A DNA stretch of 64,000 bases from CAZJHD01 sp964545855 (GCA_964545855.1 CAZJHD010000006.1:62001-126000); one strand, 5' to 3'. Positions 35,886-45,061 are shown, counted from the stretch's first letter. Numbers and translations are program-made. The notes: generated by a model not told the origin, from the sequence alone.

Positions 35886-36656
35886 TCAGCCGGAGATCTC
35901 CACCACCACGGGCGCGTGGTCCGAGGGCTGCGGCCCCTTCCGCTCCTCGCGATCGATCGAGACGCCCGTGCAGCGCTTCGCGAGCGGCTCCGACACGAGC
36001 ACGAGGTCGATGCGCAGCCCCACGCCGCGATGGAACGCGCCGCCTCGGTAGTCCCACCAGGTGAAGTGCCCCGCATCCTCGTGATGGGCGCGGAAGGCGT
36101 CCCGCAGGCCGAGAGCTTGGATCGCGGCGAGGGCCTCGTGCTCCTTCGGATGGAAGAGCACCTTGCCTCTCCACTTCTCGGGGTCGTGCACGTCCCGGTC
36201 CTCGGGTGCCACGTTGAAGTCGCCGCAGAGGAGGAGCGGAGCCTTCGTGTCGCACTGCGTCTCGAGGAAGCCCCGCAGATTCGCGAGCCAGGAGAGCTTG
36301 AAGGGGAACTTCTCCGACTCCGTCGACTCGCCGTTCGGAACGTAGACGTTCACGACGCGGATGCCCGAGAAGGTGCCCGCGATCAGGCGGCGGTGGGCCT
36401 CGGCACCGTCGTCCGGGAAGCCGCGGACCACGTCGGCCGGCTCCGCGCGCGAGAGGAACGCGACGCCGTTGTAGGTCTTCTGTCCGAAGCAGGTGACGCG
36501 GTAGCTGGCCGCCTCGATCTCGGCGCGCGGGAACGCCGCGTCCTCCACCTTCGTCTCCTGGAGGCACGCGACGTCGGGCGCCGTCCGCTGGAGCCACGCG
36601 AGGACCCGCGGGAGTCGCGCGCGGATCGAGTTCACGTTCCAGGTTGCGATGCGCAT
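35886..36656 (-). CDS. xthA: Exodeoxyribonuclease III / AP endonuclease
   Basis: The 256-residue protein has the exonuclease-endonuclease-phosphatase fold: MRIATWNVNSIRAR at the start, LQETKVED (metal-binding Glu), NVYVPNGES, LLCGDFNVAPEDRDVHDP (Asp/Asn catalytic pair), FTWWDYRGGAFHRGVGLRID and the terminal SDHAPVVVEI (catalytic His). It cuts at abasic sites and removes 3' blocking groups. Two ATGs lie close together (36656 and 36665); the first, 36656, places the conserved MRIATWN at position one and is preferred. It lies between a glycosyltransferase and the aconitase-family gene, with 79-base gaps on each side. Confidence 0.96.
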   Translation of the reverse strand: MRIATWNVNSIRARLPRVLAWLQRTAPDVACLQETKVEDAAFPRAEIEAASYRVTCFGQKTYNGVAFLSRAEPADVVRGFPDDGAEAHRRLIAGTFSGIRVVNVYVPNGESTESEKFPFKLSWLANLRGFLETQCDTKAPLLLCGDFNVAPEDRDVHDPEKWRGKVLFHPKEHEALAAIQALGLRDAFRAHHEDAGHFTWWDYRGGAFHRGVGLRIDLVLVSEPLAKRCTGVSIDREERKGPQPSDHAPVVVEISG

Positions 36657-36735
36657 GGGTCGCATGCTGACGCAAGGCGCCCGCCGATGCGATGCCGTCG
36701 GTGCCCGCGGGCCCACAGCCGTTCGCCGCCAGCTC

Positions 36736-37890
36736 TCAGCCCCGGAAATGCTCCGACGTCCAGGCCCCGGCGCGCCCCGACGAGAAGCGCTCGTAGAGGT
36801 CGAGGTACGCCGCGTTCTGCTGGTGCAGCGAGTAGTGCGCGATGCAGCGCGTCCGGTTCGCCGCGCCGAGGCGGCTCCGCAGCACCGGGTCGGCGGCGAG
36901 TCGGGCGAGGGCGTCGACGTAGGCAGGCTCGTCGCCGAGGGCGGTGACGCAGTCCGCGTTCGCCGGGGCGACCATCGACCGCACGTCGCCGACGTCCGTC
37001 GAGAGCACCGGGAGCCCCGAACCCATGGCCTCGAGCACGCTCACGGGCATCTGCTCCGTGTCCGACGACAGCGCGAAGAGGTCGAAGGACCGGTAGGCGG
37101 GCGCCGGATCGGCGAGGAAGCCCGCGAAGCGCAGGCGATCCGCGACCCCGAGGACCCGTGCCTGGGTCTCGAGGGCCGCCCGCTCGGGCCCCTCTCCGAC
37201 GAAGACGAGGTGCGCGCCCGGGGGAGCGCCGCGGGCGAAGGCGCGGAGGAGCCGGAGCGGATTCTTCTCGCCGCGGAGATGGGCCACGGTGCCGACGACG
37301 AAGGCGTCCTCGGGGATCGAGAGCGCGGCGCGGAGCCCCCGGGCTCCCTCGGGCGCGAAGCGCGCCACGTCGATTCCGTTCGCCACGTACAGGACGCGGC
37401 GGCGCGGGAGCCACCAGGTCCGATGCGCGATCTCCTCCAGGTTGCGCGAGGGCACGACGACCGCCTCGACGAATCGCAGGAGGAGCCGCCGTGCCCAAAC
37501 GCGCCTCGCGAGCTGCGCCTCCGACTCGTCGGGTCCGAAGCCGTCCTCCGCGTGGAGGATCGGCGCGACGGCACGCAGCGCGTTCACGAGGATCGCGTCC
37601 GTTGCGCCCCAGTTGTAGGTGAGGATCAGATCGGGACAGGCCTCCGCGAGGAGCCGACGCAGCTCGCCGCGGCGCACGCCCTCGCCGGCGGCGCGCGGCG
37701 CCTGCAGATACTCGATCGGCGCGTCGGCCGGGAGGTGTGCGCGCGCCGAGAGGTCGTGGTTCGTCGCGAGGATCGTGTGGCGGAAACGCGCCGGCAGCGA
37801 GCGGAGCACGTTCACGACCCGCATCTGCGGGCCGCCGGGCGCGAAGGTCGAGAAGACGTGGACGAGATGCCGCGTCGACGCGACCGTCAC
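36736..37890 (-). CDS. GT4-family glycosyltransferase
   Basis: The GTG at 37890 overlaps the stop of the preceding gene (GTGA). The 384-residue protein is a GT-B, family 4 transferase: VFSTFAPGGPQMRVVN at the N-terminus, LTYNWGATDAILVN, VVPSRNLEEIAHRTW, the VANGIDVARF donor-site segment, VGEGPERAALE, and SSDTEQMPVSVLEAMGSG with the Glu-x7-Glu-type motif. It probably transfers a sugar from a nucleotide donor during polysaccharide or LPS assembly. Coupling to the upstream oxidoreductase-epimerase fusion suggests that fusion makes or modifies the sugar used here. Confidence 0.93.
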   Translation of the reverse strand: MTVASTRHLVHVFSTFAPGGPQMRVVNVLRSLPARFRHTILATNHDLSARAHLPADAPIEYLQAPRAAGEGVRRGELRRLLAEACPDLILTYNWGATDAILVNALRAVAPILHAEDGFGPDESEAQLARRVWARRLLLRFVEAVVVPSRNLEEIAHRTWWLPRRRVLYVANGIDVARFAPEGARGLRAALSIPEDAFVVGTVAHLRGEKNPLRLLRAFARGAPPGAHLVFVGEGPERAALETQARVLGVADRLRFAGFLADPAPAYRSFDLFALSSDTEQMPVSVLEAMGSGLPVLSTDVGDVRSMVAPANADCVTALGDEPAYVDALARLAADPVLRSRLGAANRTRCIAHYSLHQQNAAYLDLYERFSSGRAGAWTSEHFRG

Positions 37891-40115
37891 GGGCCCGACT
37901 CCGCGACGGGGCGAGCGTCCGCGGACGGCGGCGGTCCCAGGACGGCGCGGATCGCGCGGTCGACGAACAGACGCCGGTCGGCGACGGGACGCCAGCCGAG
38001 CAGCTCCTTCGCGCGGCTGCAATCGAAGGGCGCCGCGAGCGTCCGGCTGCGGAGGTCGTGGAGGCTCGGAAGGGCGTTCTCGGGCTTGCGGATCACCGCC
38101 TTCACGAGCCACTTGAAGAGATCGCTCGCCTGCGTGAGCGCGATCGGGGTCGGGTGGAACAGGATCGGCCGGCCCGTCGCGATCCGAAGCTCGTCGACGT
38201 ACTCCCGCGCCGTGAGACGCACGTCGCCGGCGAGGTTGAAGGAGGTGCCCTCGATCCCCGCCACGTCGAGCGCGCGCGCGAGCGCATCGGCCACGTCTCC
38301 GGCGAGCACGAAGGGGATCGGCGTCGTGCCCGCTCCCCAGCCGAGGCAGTGCGTGTCGCGCGGCCACTGGCCGACGCCGCTGTGGAAGGGACGGCCCCGC
38401 GCACCGACCACCACGGCGGGCCGCAGGACGACGAGCGGGAGGCCCTTCTCCCGGTGCAGCGCCGAGAGGCGCTCCTCGCTCTCGACCTTCGCGCGCGCGT
38501 AGTGGCCGCGCGCCTCGGGCCGGCGGTCGAGCGGCGTCTCCTCGGTGACGGGCGCCGGAGCGTCGGGGCCGAGGTAGTAGGCGGCGATCGTGCTCGTGTA
38601 GAGGAAGCGGCGCACGCCCTGGCGCAGGCAGGCGCGCGCCACGCGCTCGTCGGCCTCGACGATGTTGCGGCGGAAGTCGGCGAGCGTGTCGCCGCCGCCC
38701 CAGGCGAGGTGCACCACGGCGTCGACGCCGCGGAGCGCGCGATCGAGCGCCCCGTCGTCGTGGGTCGAGCCCTCCTCGGCGACGACGAGCGGATGCCGCA
38801 GATGGGCCGGCAGCACGGACGCGTTGCGGACGAGGATCCGCACGGGCCGTCCTTCGGCGACGAGCCGCTCGACGAGGTGGCCTCCGAGGAAGCCCGTGGC
38901 GCCGAGCACCGCCACCTCTCGCGGCCGCGGCGCGGCGGCGACGTGCGACCGCGCGGGCGGCGGCGACGGCGTGGGCACGCGCGCCGTGAGCGCCTCGCAG
39001 GCCTGGACGACGGCGAGACCGTCGGCGGCGGAGACCGGGAGCGCGGAGCCGTCCCGCAGCGCCCGATGGAAGCCGAGCACACTCCCCCGCATCCCCGCGA
39101 AGAACGCGTCGCTCCGGGGCCGCAGCTTCAGCAGCGGCAGCAGGTAGCCGAGGACGGCCTCGCGCGCGGCTCGGCGGGCCGCCTTCGCGTCGGCCCGCGC
39201 GTTCAGGGCCGCGTCCCAGAAGTCGGGCCAGCGCGTCTTCCCGTGGACCGTGTAGGTCCCGAGGAGCAGGTCGGCGCGGATCGAGCCGTCCTGCCCGATG
39301 ACGTGGAGCCAGCTCTCGGGGAACTCGCGGCCGAAGGCGAGGAGGCATTGCGCCGTGGCGGCGCCGAAGCGGAGCGACGCCTGCCACGTGTCGAAGAAGA
39401 CCCGGCCCCCCGGGAGGTCGTGGCGTCCGCTGGGCGTCACCTGCGCGTCGGCGACGGGCCCCAGGAGTCGGACCAGCTGCGAGAGCGGGTGCGGCCCCTG
39501 CTCGAAGACGATGTTTCGCGGATGCGCGAACATCCAATTGCCGAAGTCGCCGGCGGCGAGCTGGCGCAGTGGATTGTTCTGCACGGAGACGACGTGCTGC
39601 ACGCGCCCGATGCGGCCCGCGCCGACGTCCGCGAGGATGCGCAGGAAGAGCGGATGGAACGTGAAGTTGTGGTTCACGCCGAGCCGCGCCCCGCCCGATT
39701 GCGCCGCCGCCATCAGGGCCCGGGCGTCCTCGGTGCCGAGAGCGAGCGGCTTCTCGAGGAGCACGTGGATGCCCGCCGCGAGGAAAGGCTCCGCGGCCGC
39801 GCGATGCAGCCGCGGCGGCACGAGCACATGCACGGCGTCGGGACGTCCCTCGTGGATCAGCCTCTCGGACGAGGCGAAGGCGGCGGGGACGGAGTAGCGC
39901 CGCGCGAAGGCCTCCGCCTTCCCCGCATCGACGTCGCAGACGGCCGAGATCTCGAGCCCGCCGGCCGACGCGAGCTCGGCGGCGACGACGCGGAGCACCT
40001 CGGCGTGCGTCTGCGCGATGTAGCCCGCGCCCACCAGGGCCACGCGCGTGGGCCGGCCGGCGAGGGGCGGAGTCGATCGGCCGGAGGTGCGTGGTTCGGT
40101 CAGAACGGATTCCAT
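37887..40115 (-). CDS. Fusion of a Gfo/Idh/MocA oxidoreductase and a NAD-dependent sugar epimerase
   Basis: The 742-residue product holds two complete enzymes. Residues about 20-395 are a Gfo/Idh/MocA oxidoreductase: VALVGAGYIAQTHAEVL, the HVLLEKPLAL signature and GVNHNFTFHPLF. After a Pro/Ala linker, residues about 415-740 are an extended SDR: VAVLGATGFLGGHLVERL, VVHLAWGGGD, FLYTSTIAAYYLG and HYARAKVESEER (Tyr-x-x-x-Lys). Both halves keep their cofactor and active-site residues, so the pair could perform oxidation and epimerisation of one sugar nucleotide with substrate channelling. The start at ATG 40115 is preferred over upstream codons because the latter add a Pro/Arg leader. It couples to the glycosyltransferase by GTGA. 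Confidence 0.9.
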   Translation of the reverse strand: MESVLTEPRTSGRSTPPLAGRPTRVALVGAGYIAQTHAEVLRVVAAELASAGGLEISAVCDVDAGKAEAFARRYSVPAAFASSERLIHEGRPDAVHVLVPPRLHRAAAEPFLAAGIHVLLEKPLALGTEDARALMAAAQSGGARLGVNHNFTFHPLFLRILADVGAGRIGRVQHVVSVQNNPLRQLAAGDFGNWMFAHPRNIVFEQGPHPLSQLVRLLGPVADAQVTPSGRHDLPGGRVFFDTWQASLRFGAATAQCLLAFGREFPESWLHVIGQDGSIRADLLLGTYTVHGKTRWPDFWDAALNARADAKAARRAAREAVLGYLLPLLKLRPRSDAFFAGMRGSVLGFHRALRDGSALPVSAADGLAVVQACEALTARVPTPSPPPARSHVAAAPRPREVAVLGATGFLGGHLVERLVAEGRPVRILVRNASVLPAHLRHPLVVAEEGSTHDDGALDRALRGVDAVVHLAWGGGDTLADFRRNIVEADERVARACLRQGVRRFLYTSTIAAYYLGPDAPAPVTEETPLDRRPEARGHYARAKVESEERLSALHREKGLPLVVLRPAVVVGARGRPFHSGVGQWPRDTHCLGWGAGTTPIPFVLAGDVADALARALDVAGIEGTSFNLAGDVRLTAREYVDELRIATGRPILFHPTPIALTQASDLFKWLVKAVIRKPENALPSLHDLRSRTLAAPFDCSRAKELLGWRPVADRRLFVDRAIRAVLGPPPSADARPVAESGP

Positions 40116-40243
40116 GGGAGAACGGTCCGGGGCGTCCCTCCCTTTCGGAGGACGTCGGTCCGGGACTCTACCAATCGTCCCCCGCGACCCCACGACGCCC
40201 GCGATGGCCTGCAGCGGCGGGGCCGAGGCGGATGGTAGAACCT

Positions 40244-40264
40244 GGGGCTCGGACCCCGAGCCCC
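40244..40264 (+). promoter_or_regulatory. Perfect hairpin abutting the ettA start codon
   Basis: GGGGCTCGG pairs with CCGAGCCCC around a three-base ACC loop, and the right arm ends one base before the ATG. A TAGAAC -10-like element sits at 40236-40241, so the transcript may begin close to the hairpin. No Shine-Dalgarno sequence is present. The structure could block initiation and make ettA translation conditional. Confidence 0.5.
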
Positions 40265-41923
40265 ATGACCGAGATCATCAACTGCACCATCCGCGACCTC
40301 CGGAAGTTCTACGACCGCACCGAGGTCCTGAAGGGGCTCACGCTCTCGTTCCTCCAGGGCGCGAAGATCGGCGTGATCGGCGGGAACGGCAGCGGCAAGT
40401 CGACGCTGCTGCGCATCCTGGCCGGTGTCGACACGGACGTCCTCGGCGAGGTGTGGCGGCAGGACGGGCTCACGGTCGGCTACGTGCCCCAGGAGCCGCA
40501 GCTCGACGAGACGAAGACCGTCCTCGGGAACCTCGAGGAGGCGGTGGAGCCGATTCGCGCCCTGCTGCGCCGGCACGAGGCCGTGAACGAACAGCTCGCG
40601 ACGGATCTCTCGCCCGAGGCCATGGAGAAGGCCCTCGAGAAGCTCTCGCGCCTCCAGGAGGAGATCGAGCACCGGGACGCCTGGGAGCTCGACCGCCACC
40701 TGGAGGTGGCCATGGAGGCTCTGCGGTGTCCGCCGCCGGACGCCGACGTGAGGAAGCTGTCCGGCGGCGAGCGGCGGCGTGTGGCGCTCTGCAAGGTGCT
40801 CCTCTCCCACCCGGACATGCTGCTCCTCGACGAGCCGACGAACCATCTCGACGCCGAGAGCGTCGCGTGGCTCGAGCGCCATCTGAACGACTACAGCGGC
40901 ACGGTGATCGCGATCACGCACGACCGCTACTTCCTCGACAACGTCGTCGGCTGGATGCTCGAGATCGAGCGAGGCAAGGCGTTCCCCTACCAGGGGAACT
41001 ACTCGGCGTACCTGGAGGCGAAGGCGATCCGCGCGGCGATCGACGAGAAGCAGGAGCTGGCGCGCCAGAAGGTGATCGCCCGCGAGCTCGAGTGGATCCG
41101 GACGTCCCCGCGCGCGCGCACGGCGAAGAGCAAGGCACGCATCGCCCAGTACGACCGGCTCGTGACGGAGGAGCGCGAGGTGCGCGAGGAGGCGATCGAC
41201 CTCCAGATCCCCTCGCCGGCGCGTCTCGGCGAGAAGGTGATCCGGTTCCGCAACGTGACGAAGGGCTACGGCGATCGCGTGCTGCTGCGCGACCTCACCT
41301 TCGAGATCCCTCCGGGCGCGATCCTCGGCGTCATCGGACCGAACGGCGCCGGGAAGACCACGCTCCTGCGTCTCATCCTCCAGCAGGAGGCGCCCGACCA
41401 GGGAACCGTCGAGATCGGCACGACCGTCCAGCTCTGCTACGTCGACCAGATGCGCGACACGCTGGACCCGAAGAAGACGGTGTTCCAGGAGATCACGGGC
41501 GGCCTGCACGAGATCCCCTTCGGGAAGAAGGCGATCGCGCCGCGCGCCTACGTCGCGCGATTCAACTTCCGCGGCCCCGACCAGGAGGCGAAGGTCGGAG
41601 AGATCTCCGGCGGCCAGCGCAACCGCGTGCAGCTCGCGAAGATGCTTCGCCGCGGAGGCAACGTCCTCCTCCTGGACGAGCCCACGAACGACCTCGATCT
41701 GCAGACGCTCCGGATCCTGGAGGAGGCCGTCCAGGCCTACGCCGGCTGCGCCGTCGTCGTGACGCACGATCGCTACTTCCTCGACCGCATCGCGACGCAC
41801 ATCCTCGCGCTGCGCGGCGATGGCACGTGGAGCTTCGTCGAGGGCGACTACCAGGCCTTCGCGCTGGCCGAGGGCGATCGTCCCGCGTCGACGGCGAGCA
41901 AGCACCGGAAGCTCGTCTCCTGA
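40265..41923 (+). CDS. ettA: Energy-dependent translational throttle protein EttA (ABC-F ATPase)
   Basis: The 552-residue soluble protein has two ABC domains: Walker A GGNGSGKST then GPNGAGKTT, signature LSGGERRRVALCKVLL then ISGGQRNRVQLAKML, and Walker B LLLDEPTNHLDA and LLLDEPTNDLDL. The linker carries ELEWIRTSPRARTAKSKARI, the EttA-type RSxxAR tRNA-interaction motif, and there is no transmembrane segment. EttA binds the ribosomal E site and gates the first peptide bond by ATP/ADP level. A hairpin at the start codon may regulate translation. It is transcribed divergently from the MocA-epimerase fusion, across a 149-base spacer. Confidence 0.96.
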   Translation: MTEIINCTIRDLRKFYDRTEVLKGLTLSFLQGAKIGVIGGNGSGKSTLLRILAGVDTDVLGEVWRQDGLTVGYVPQEPQLDETKTVLGNLEEAVEPIRALLRRHEAVNEQLATDLSPEAMEKALEKLSRLQEEIEHRDAWELDRHLEVAMEALRCPPPDADVRKLSGGERRRVALCKVLLSHPDMLLLDEPTNHLDAESVAWLERHLNDYSGTVIAITHDRYFLDNVVGWMLEIERGKAFPYQGNYSAYLEAKAIRAAIDEKQELARQKVIARELEWIRTSPRARTAKSKARIAQYDRLVTEEREVREEAIDLQIPSPARLGEKVIRFRNVTKGYGDRVLLRDLTFEIPPGAILGVIGPNGAGKTTLLRLILQQEAPDQGTVEIGTTVQLCYVDQMRDTLDPKKTVFQEITGGLHEIPFGKKAIAPRAYVARFNFRGPDQEAKVGEISGGQRNRVQLAKMLRRGGNVLLLDEPTNDLDLQTLRILEEAVQAYAGCAVVVTHDRYFLDRIATHILALRGDGTWSFVEGDYQAFALAEGDRPASTASKHRKLVS

Positions 41924-42139
41924 GCGACGAGGTGCACGCCGGCTCCCGCCTCGCGGGGCTTCGCAGGAGCGGATCCGCGCCGGATCCGGCGTCGCCGGCG
42001 AAGCGTCTCGAGCGACCCGAGCCGGTCGGGCGCCGGACGGTCGATGACGCGGCTGCGGCGGGATCCCCGAAGTTTTTTCTGTCCGAGAGCGTGTCCGGCC
42101 CGGGTTCTGGAGCCTCGTCGAACCCCACCCGAGCGCTCC

Positions 42140-42244
42140 ATGCACCCCATGCTCCTCTGGATCCTCGCCCTCGCCGCCGCCTCCGTCTTCGCCGGGTTCT
42201 CCGCCGCGGTCGTCGATCGCGTCGCGACGACCGAAGCCCGCTGA
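42140..42244 (+). CDS. Possible 34-residue single-helix membrane peptide
   Basis: An ATG at 42140 opens a 34-residue frame with one hydrophobic stretch (MLLWILALAAASVFAG) and a short charged tail (DRVATTEAR). The stop is followed within four bases by a strong hairpin (42248-42284), as expected for a real transcript end, which is the main support. No ribosome site is evident and the peptide is too short to judge by composition. The 216 bases between ettA and this frame hold a T6 run at 42073-42078 but no clear gene. Confidence 0.3.
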   Translation: MHPMLLWILALAAASVFAGFSAAVVDRVATTEAR

Positions 42245-42247
42245 CCC

Positions 42248-42284
42248 GCGACCGGCCCGGGCGGCTCGCGCCCGGGCCGGTCGC
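42248..42284. terminator. Strong two-way hairpin between converging genes
   Basis: A perfect 16-base stem with a 5-base loop (GCTCG), all G/C except two A-T pairs, lies between the end of the small plus-strand frame and the S46 peptidase stop. It is the strongest inverted repeat I found in the window. There is no T tract, so termination may depend on stem strength or Rho; the symmetric position suggests it serves both strands. Confidence 0.7.
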
Positions 42285-42290
42285 AGTGCG

Positions 42291-44360
42291 TCAGCCCCGG
42301 TCGCCGAGGATCTCCTTCACGAGATCCGCTGCCCCGTAGAGCTTCCGGAGCACTTCGATGATCGCCGCCGAGTGCACCGAGACCGCCCGCTGATCGCGGT
42401 CGTCGTACTGGTAGTTGTTCGACAGGCTCTGGATGTTGCCGTCGAAGATGAGGCCGACGAGTTCGGCGCGGGCGTTCACGACCGGGCTGCCCGAGTTCCC
42501 TCCGATGATGTCGCAGGTGGAGACGAAGTTCATCGGCGTCGCGAGGTCGAGCTTCCCCGCCGCGTCGCGGTAGCGCGGCGGCAGGTCGAAGGGGGGCTTC
42601 CCGTCGAACGCGTGGAACCGCTCGAAGAGCCCGTAGAAGGTCGTCTTGTAGGGCACGAAGGTCGTGTCCTCCTCGTAGCCCGTCGCGGCGCCGAAGCTCA
42701 GTCGGAGCGTGAAGTTCGCGTCGGGCGCCATGGTCCGTCCGAAGGCGGCGAAGCGCGTCTTGGCGATGCGCTCGCCGGCCGACCGCTCCACGGCGTCGAC
42801 CTCGTTCTCGCGCGTCTTTCGGAGCTCCCGGAGCCAGGGATCGATCGTGCGCGCCAGCACGATCATCGGATCCTCCGAGCCGGCGACGGCCTCGGCCCCG
42901 CCCTCCACGAGCTGACGCCGGAACGCCGCATCGCCGAGCCGCGAGCCCGCGACGAGCCTCTTCGCGGCTTCCGCGGGAGTCTTCCCGCGGAGGGCGGCCT
43001 TCACGAAGTCGTCGTCCGGCCCCAGATGCTCGAGCGCGTCCTCGAGGGAGACGGCGAGGAGCACCTCGTCCATGCCCGCGTAGACCGGCGCCTCGGAGAA
43101 GAGCTGCAGGTGGAGCGAGTCGAGCCCGGCCTCGCGGAATTCCGGGAGCCGGTCCGCGTTCGGCTTCTTCGTCTCCTCGACGTAGCGAACGATCGTCGTC
43201 GCGAAGTCGGAGAGCGATCCGCGGATCCGCGTGTAGCTCAGCTTCTCCGACATCTGGGCGAACTTGCGGCGCGCGGTCTCGATCGCGACCCAGGGGTCTC
43301 CCTGCTCGACGGCCGCGTCCGGGTGCTTGCGGTAGAACTCCCGCAGCGAACGCTCGGTCTCGAGCTTGCGCGCCATGACCTCCGGCACCTGCAGCCCCGC
43401 GAGATAGCCGGTGTAGGCCTTCTGGCTGTTCTTCACTCCGAAGAGCATGTCCATGGCCTGCCGGGCCTCCTCCTCCCCGCGCGCCGAGTAGGCCTCCAAA
43501 CGCGTCCGCAGGCGGTCGAGGAGCTGCAGCGTCCGCGGGACCTGGAGATCGCGGATGAACTCGAGCTGGGCGTAGGTGTTGAGGCGGCCCGTCGATCCCG
43601 GATGCCCCGACACGAAGACGAGCTCGCCCTCCTTCGGTCCTTGCAGATTCCAGCGCAGATAGTGGGGCGTCGCGGCGGGCGCGTCGTTCTCGTAGACGCG
43701 GAAGAAGGCGAAGTCGAGCGCGTAGCGCGGGTAGGTGAAGTTGTCGGGATCGCCGCCGAAGAAGCCCGCCTGCTGCTCGGGGGCGAAGACGAGGCGGACG
43801 TCGGTGTACTGCTTGTAGCGGTAGAGCCAGTACTCGCCGCCGGCGTAGAGGGCGAAGACATCGCTCCGCAGCCCCGTCGCCTCCTTGCTCTCCTCCTCGA
43901 TGGCCGCGCTCGCGCCGCGCCGGGAGGCCTCCGCCTCCTGGGCCGTCGCCCCGTCCTTCACGGCTCCCTTCACGCGGTCCGTGACGTTCACGAGCGAGTC
44001 GAGGACGTTCAGCTCCAGGTCGAGGCAGCGGAACTCCGCGGCGCGGGTCTGCGCGTGGAAGCCGTCCTTCACGAAGTCGCGCTCGGCCGTCGAGAGCTTG
44101 TGCAGGGCGTCGAGCGCCACGTGGTGGTTCGTGAGGACGAGCCCCTCGGGGGAGACGAAGGAGGCCGAGCCCCCGGAGTTGAAGCGCACCGAGGCGAGGC
44201 GCACGTGCTCGAGCCACTCGGCCGTCGGCTCGAATCCGTAGCGCTCCTTCAGCGCCTTCGTCGGAGGGTTCTCGAAGGTCCACATCCCCTCGTCGAAGCG
44301 AGGAGCGGCTGCGGCCGAGACGACGAGGGAGACGAGCGCGATCGGGAGGAGAGAATGCAT
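42291..44360 (-). CDS. Secreted S46-family serine dipeptidyl-peptidase (DPP7/DPP11-like)
   Basis: The 689-residue protein has a signal peptide (LVSLVVSAAAAPRFDEG) followed by MWTFENPP, the conserved start of mature S46 enzymes. Catalytic residues can be placed: GLVLTNHHVALD (His79/80), and the nucleophile Ser623 in DIIGGNSGSPV. GGDPDNFTYPRYALDFAFF is a family hallmark. These enzymes remove dipeptides from peptide N-termini in the periplasm of asaccharolytic bacteria such as Porphyromonas. The S1-pocket residue that separates DPP7 from DPP11 cannot be placed without alignment. The gene is bounded by a strong terminator and by a 152-base divergent region upstream. Confidence 0.95.
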   Translation of the reverse strand: MHSLLPIALVSLVVSAAAAPRFDEGMWTFENPPTKALKERYGFEPTAEWLEHVRLASVRFNSGGSASFVSPEGLVLTNHHVALDALHKLSTAERDFVKDGFHAQTRAAEFRCLDLELNVLDSLVNVTDRVKGAVKDGATAQEAEASRRGASAAIEEESKEATGLRSDVFALYAGGEYWLYRYKQYTDVRLVFAPEQQAGFFGGDPDNFTYPRYALDFAFFRVYENDAPAATPHYLRWNLQGPKEGELVFVSGHPGSTGRLNTYAQLEFIRDLQVPRTLQLLDRLRTRLEAYSARGEEEARQAMDMLFGVKNSQKAYTGYLAGLQVPEVMARKLETERSLREFYRKHPDAAVEQGDPWVAIETARRKFAQMSEKLSYTRIRGSLSDFATTIVRYVEETKKPNADRLPEFREAGLDSLHLQLFSEAPVYAGMDEVLLAVSLEDALEHLGPDDDFVKAALRGKTPAEAAKRLVAGSRLGDAAFRRQLVEGGAEAVAGSEDPMIVLARTIDPWLRELRKTRENEVDAVERSAGERIAKTRFAAFGRTMAPDANFTLRLSFGAATGYEEDTTFVPYKTTFYGLFERFHAFDGKPPFDLPPRYRDAAGKLDLATPMNFVSTCDIIGGNSGSPVVNARAELVGLIFDGNIQSLSNNYQYDDRDQRAVSVHSAAIIEVLRKLYGAADLVKEILGDRG

Positions 44361-44493
44361 CGTTCGGTTCCGAAGAAGATCCGGGAGGAGCGTACGGACG
44401 GGAGGAATCCCGCCGGCGAGCCGCGGAGACTACTGGAATCCCCGGGAGGCCGGGAACCCGGGAGGCGCGGCGAGGGATTCCGCGCGCCCGTCC

Positions 44494-44499
44494 TACAAT
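44494..44499 (+). promoter_or_regulatory. Possible -10 element (TACAAT) close to the RmlC-like gene
   Basis: TACAAT is one mismatch from consensus and lies only 14 bases before the ATG at 44513, implying a very short or absent 5' leader. No convincing -35 box. Confidence 0.35.
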
Positions 44500-44512
44500 C
44501 GCCTCCCTTCCC

Positions 44513-45061
44513 ATGGGACCTTCGCCCTTGCAGTTCAACGAATCGAGCCAGCGCGCCTACTCCCTCCAGGACTACTCGAGCCGCACGCGCATCGAGGGAG
44601 TCGTGATCGTGGAGCTGAAGCGTTTCCACGACGACGGAGGCGCGATCACGGAGCTCGGACGGCTGTCGGAGGGGATGCACGCACAGCTCCCCGGCTTCGC
44701 CGTGCGCCAGGTCAACTACAGCGAGGTCGAGCCGGGAGCGATCAAGGCTTTCCATCTCCACCGGCGCCAGACCGACGTCTGGTACGTCCCGCCGGGCGAC
44801 AAGATGCTCCTCGTGCTCCACGACTGCCGCGCGGGGTCCGCCACGGAGAAGCAGACGATGCGCTTCGTCCTGGGCGACGGGACGAGCCGGCTCGTGCGCA
44901 TCCCGCCGGGCGTCGCCCACGGCTGCCGGAACCTCGCTCCCGAGCGCAGCCGGATCCTCTACTTCGTCGACGTGCAGTTCTCGACGGACTCCGAATGCGA
45001 CGAGGGCCGCTTGCCCTGGGACCATCTGGGTGCCGACATCTGGGAAGTCGTGCGCGGCTGA
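44513..45061 (+). CDS. RmlC-like cupin (dTDP-4-dehydrorhamnose 3,5-epimerase family)
   Basis: The 182-residue protein is a cupin of the RmlC type: FAVRQVNYSEVEPGAIKAFH carries the RQ and AFH elements, LHRRQTDVWYVPPGDKML continues the sheet, and IPPGVAHGCRNLAP matches the PxGxAHG segment of RmlC. The catalytic His and Asp of true RmlC should lie in AFHLH and in the HDCRAG stretch, though the exact residues cannot be assigned. No other rml gene is nearby, so a role in dTDP-rhamnose synthesis is not certain. greA follows 77 bases later. Confidence 0.85.
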   Translation: MGPSPLQFNESSQRAYSLQDYSSRTRIEGVVIVELKRFHDDGGAITELGRLSEGMHAQLPGFAVRQVNYSEVEPGAIKAFHLHRRQTDVWYVPPGDKMLLVLHDCRAGSATEKQTMRFVLGDGTSRLVRIPPGVAHGCRNLAPERSRILYFVDVQFSTDSECDEGRLPWDHLGADIWEVVRG

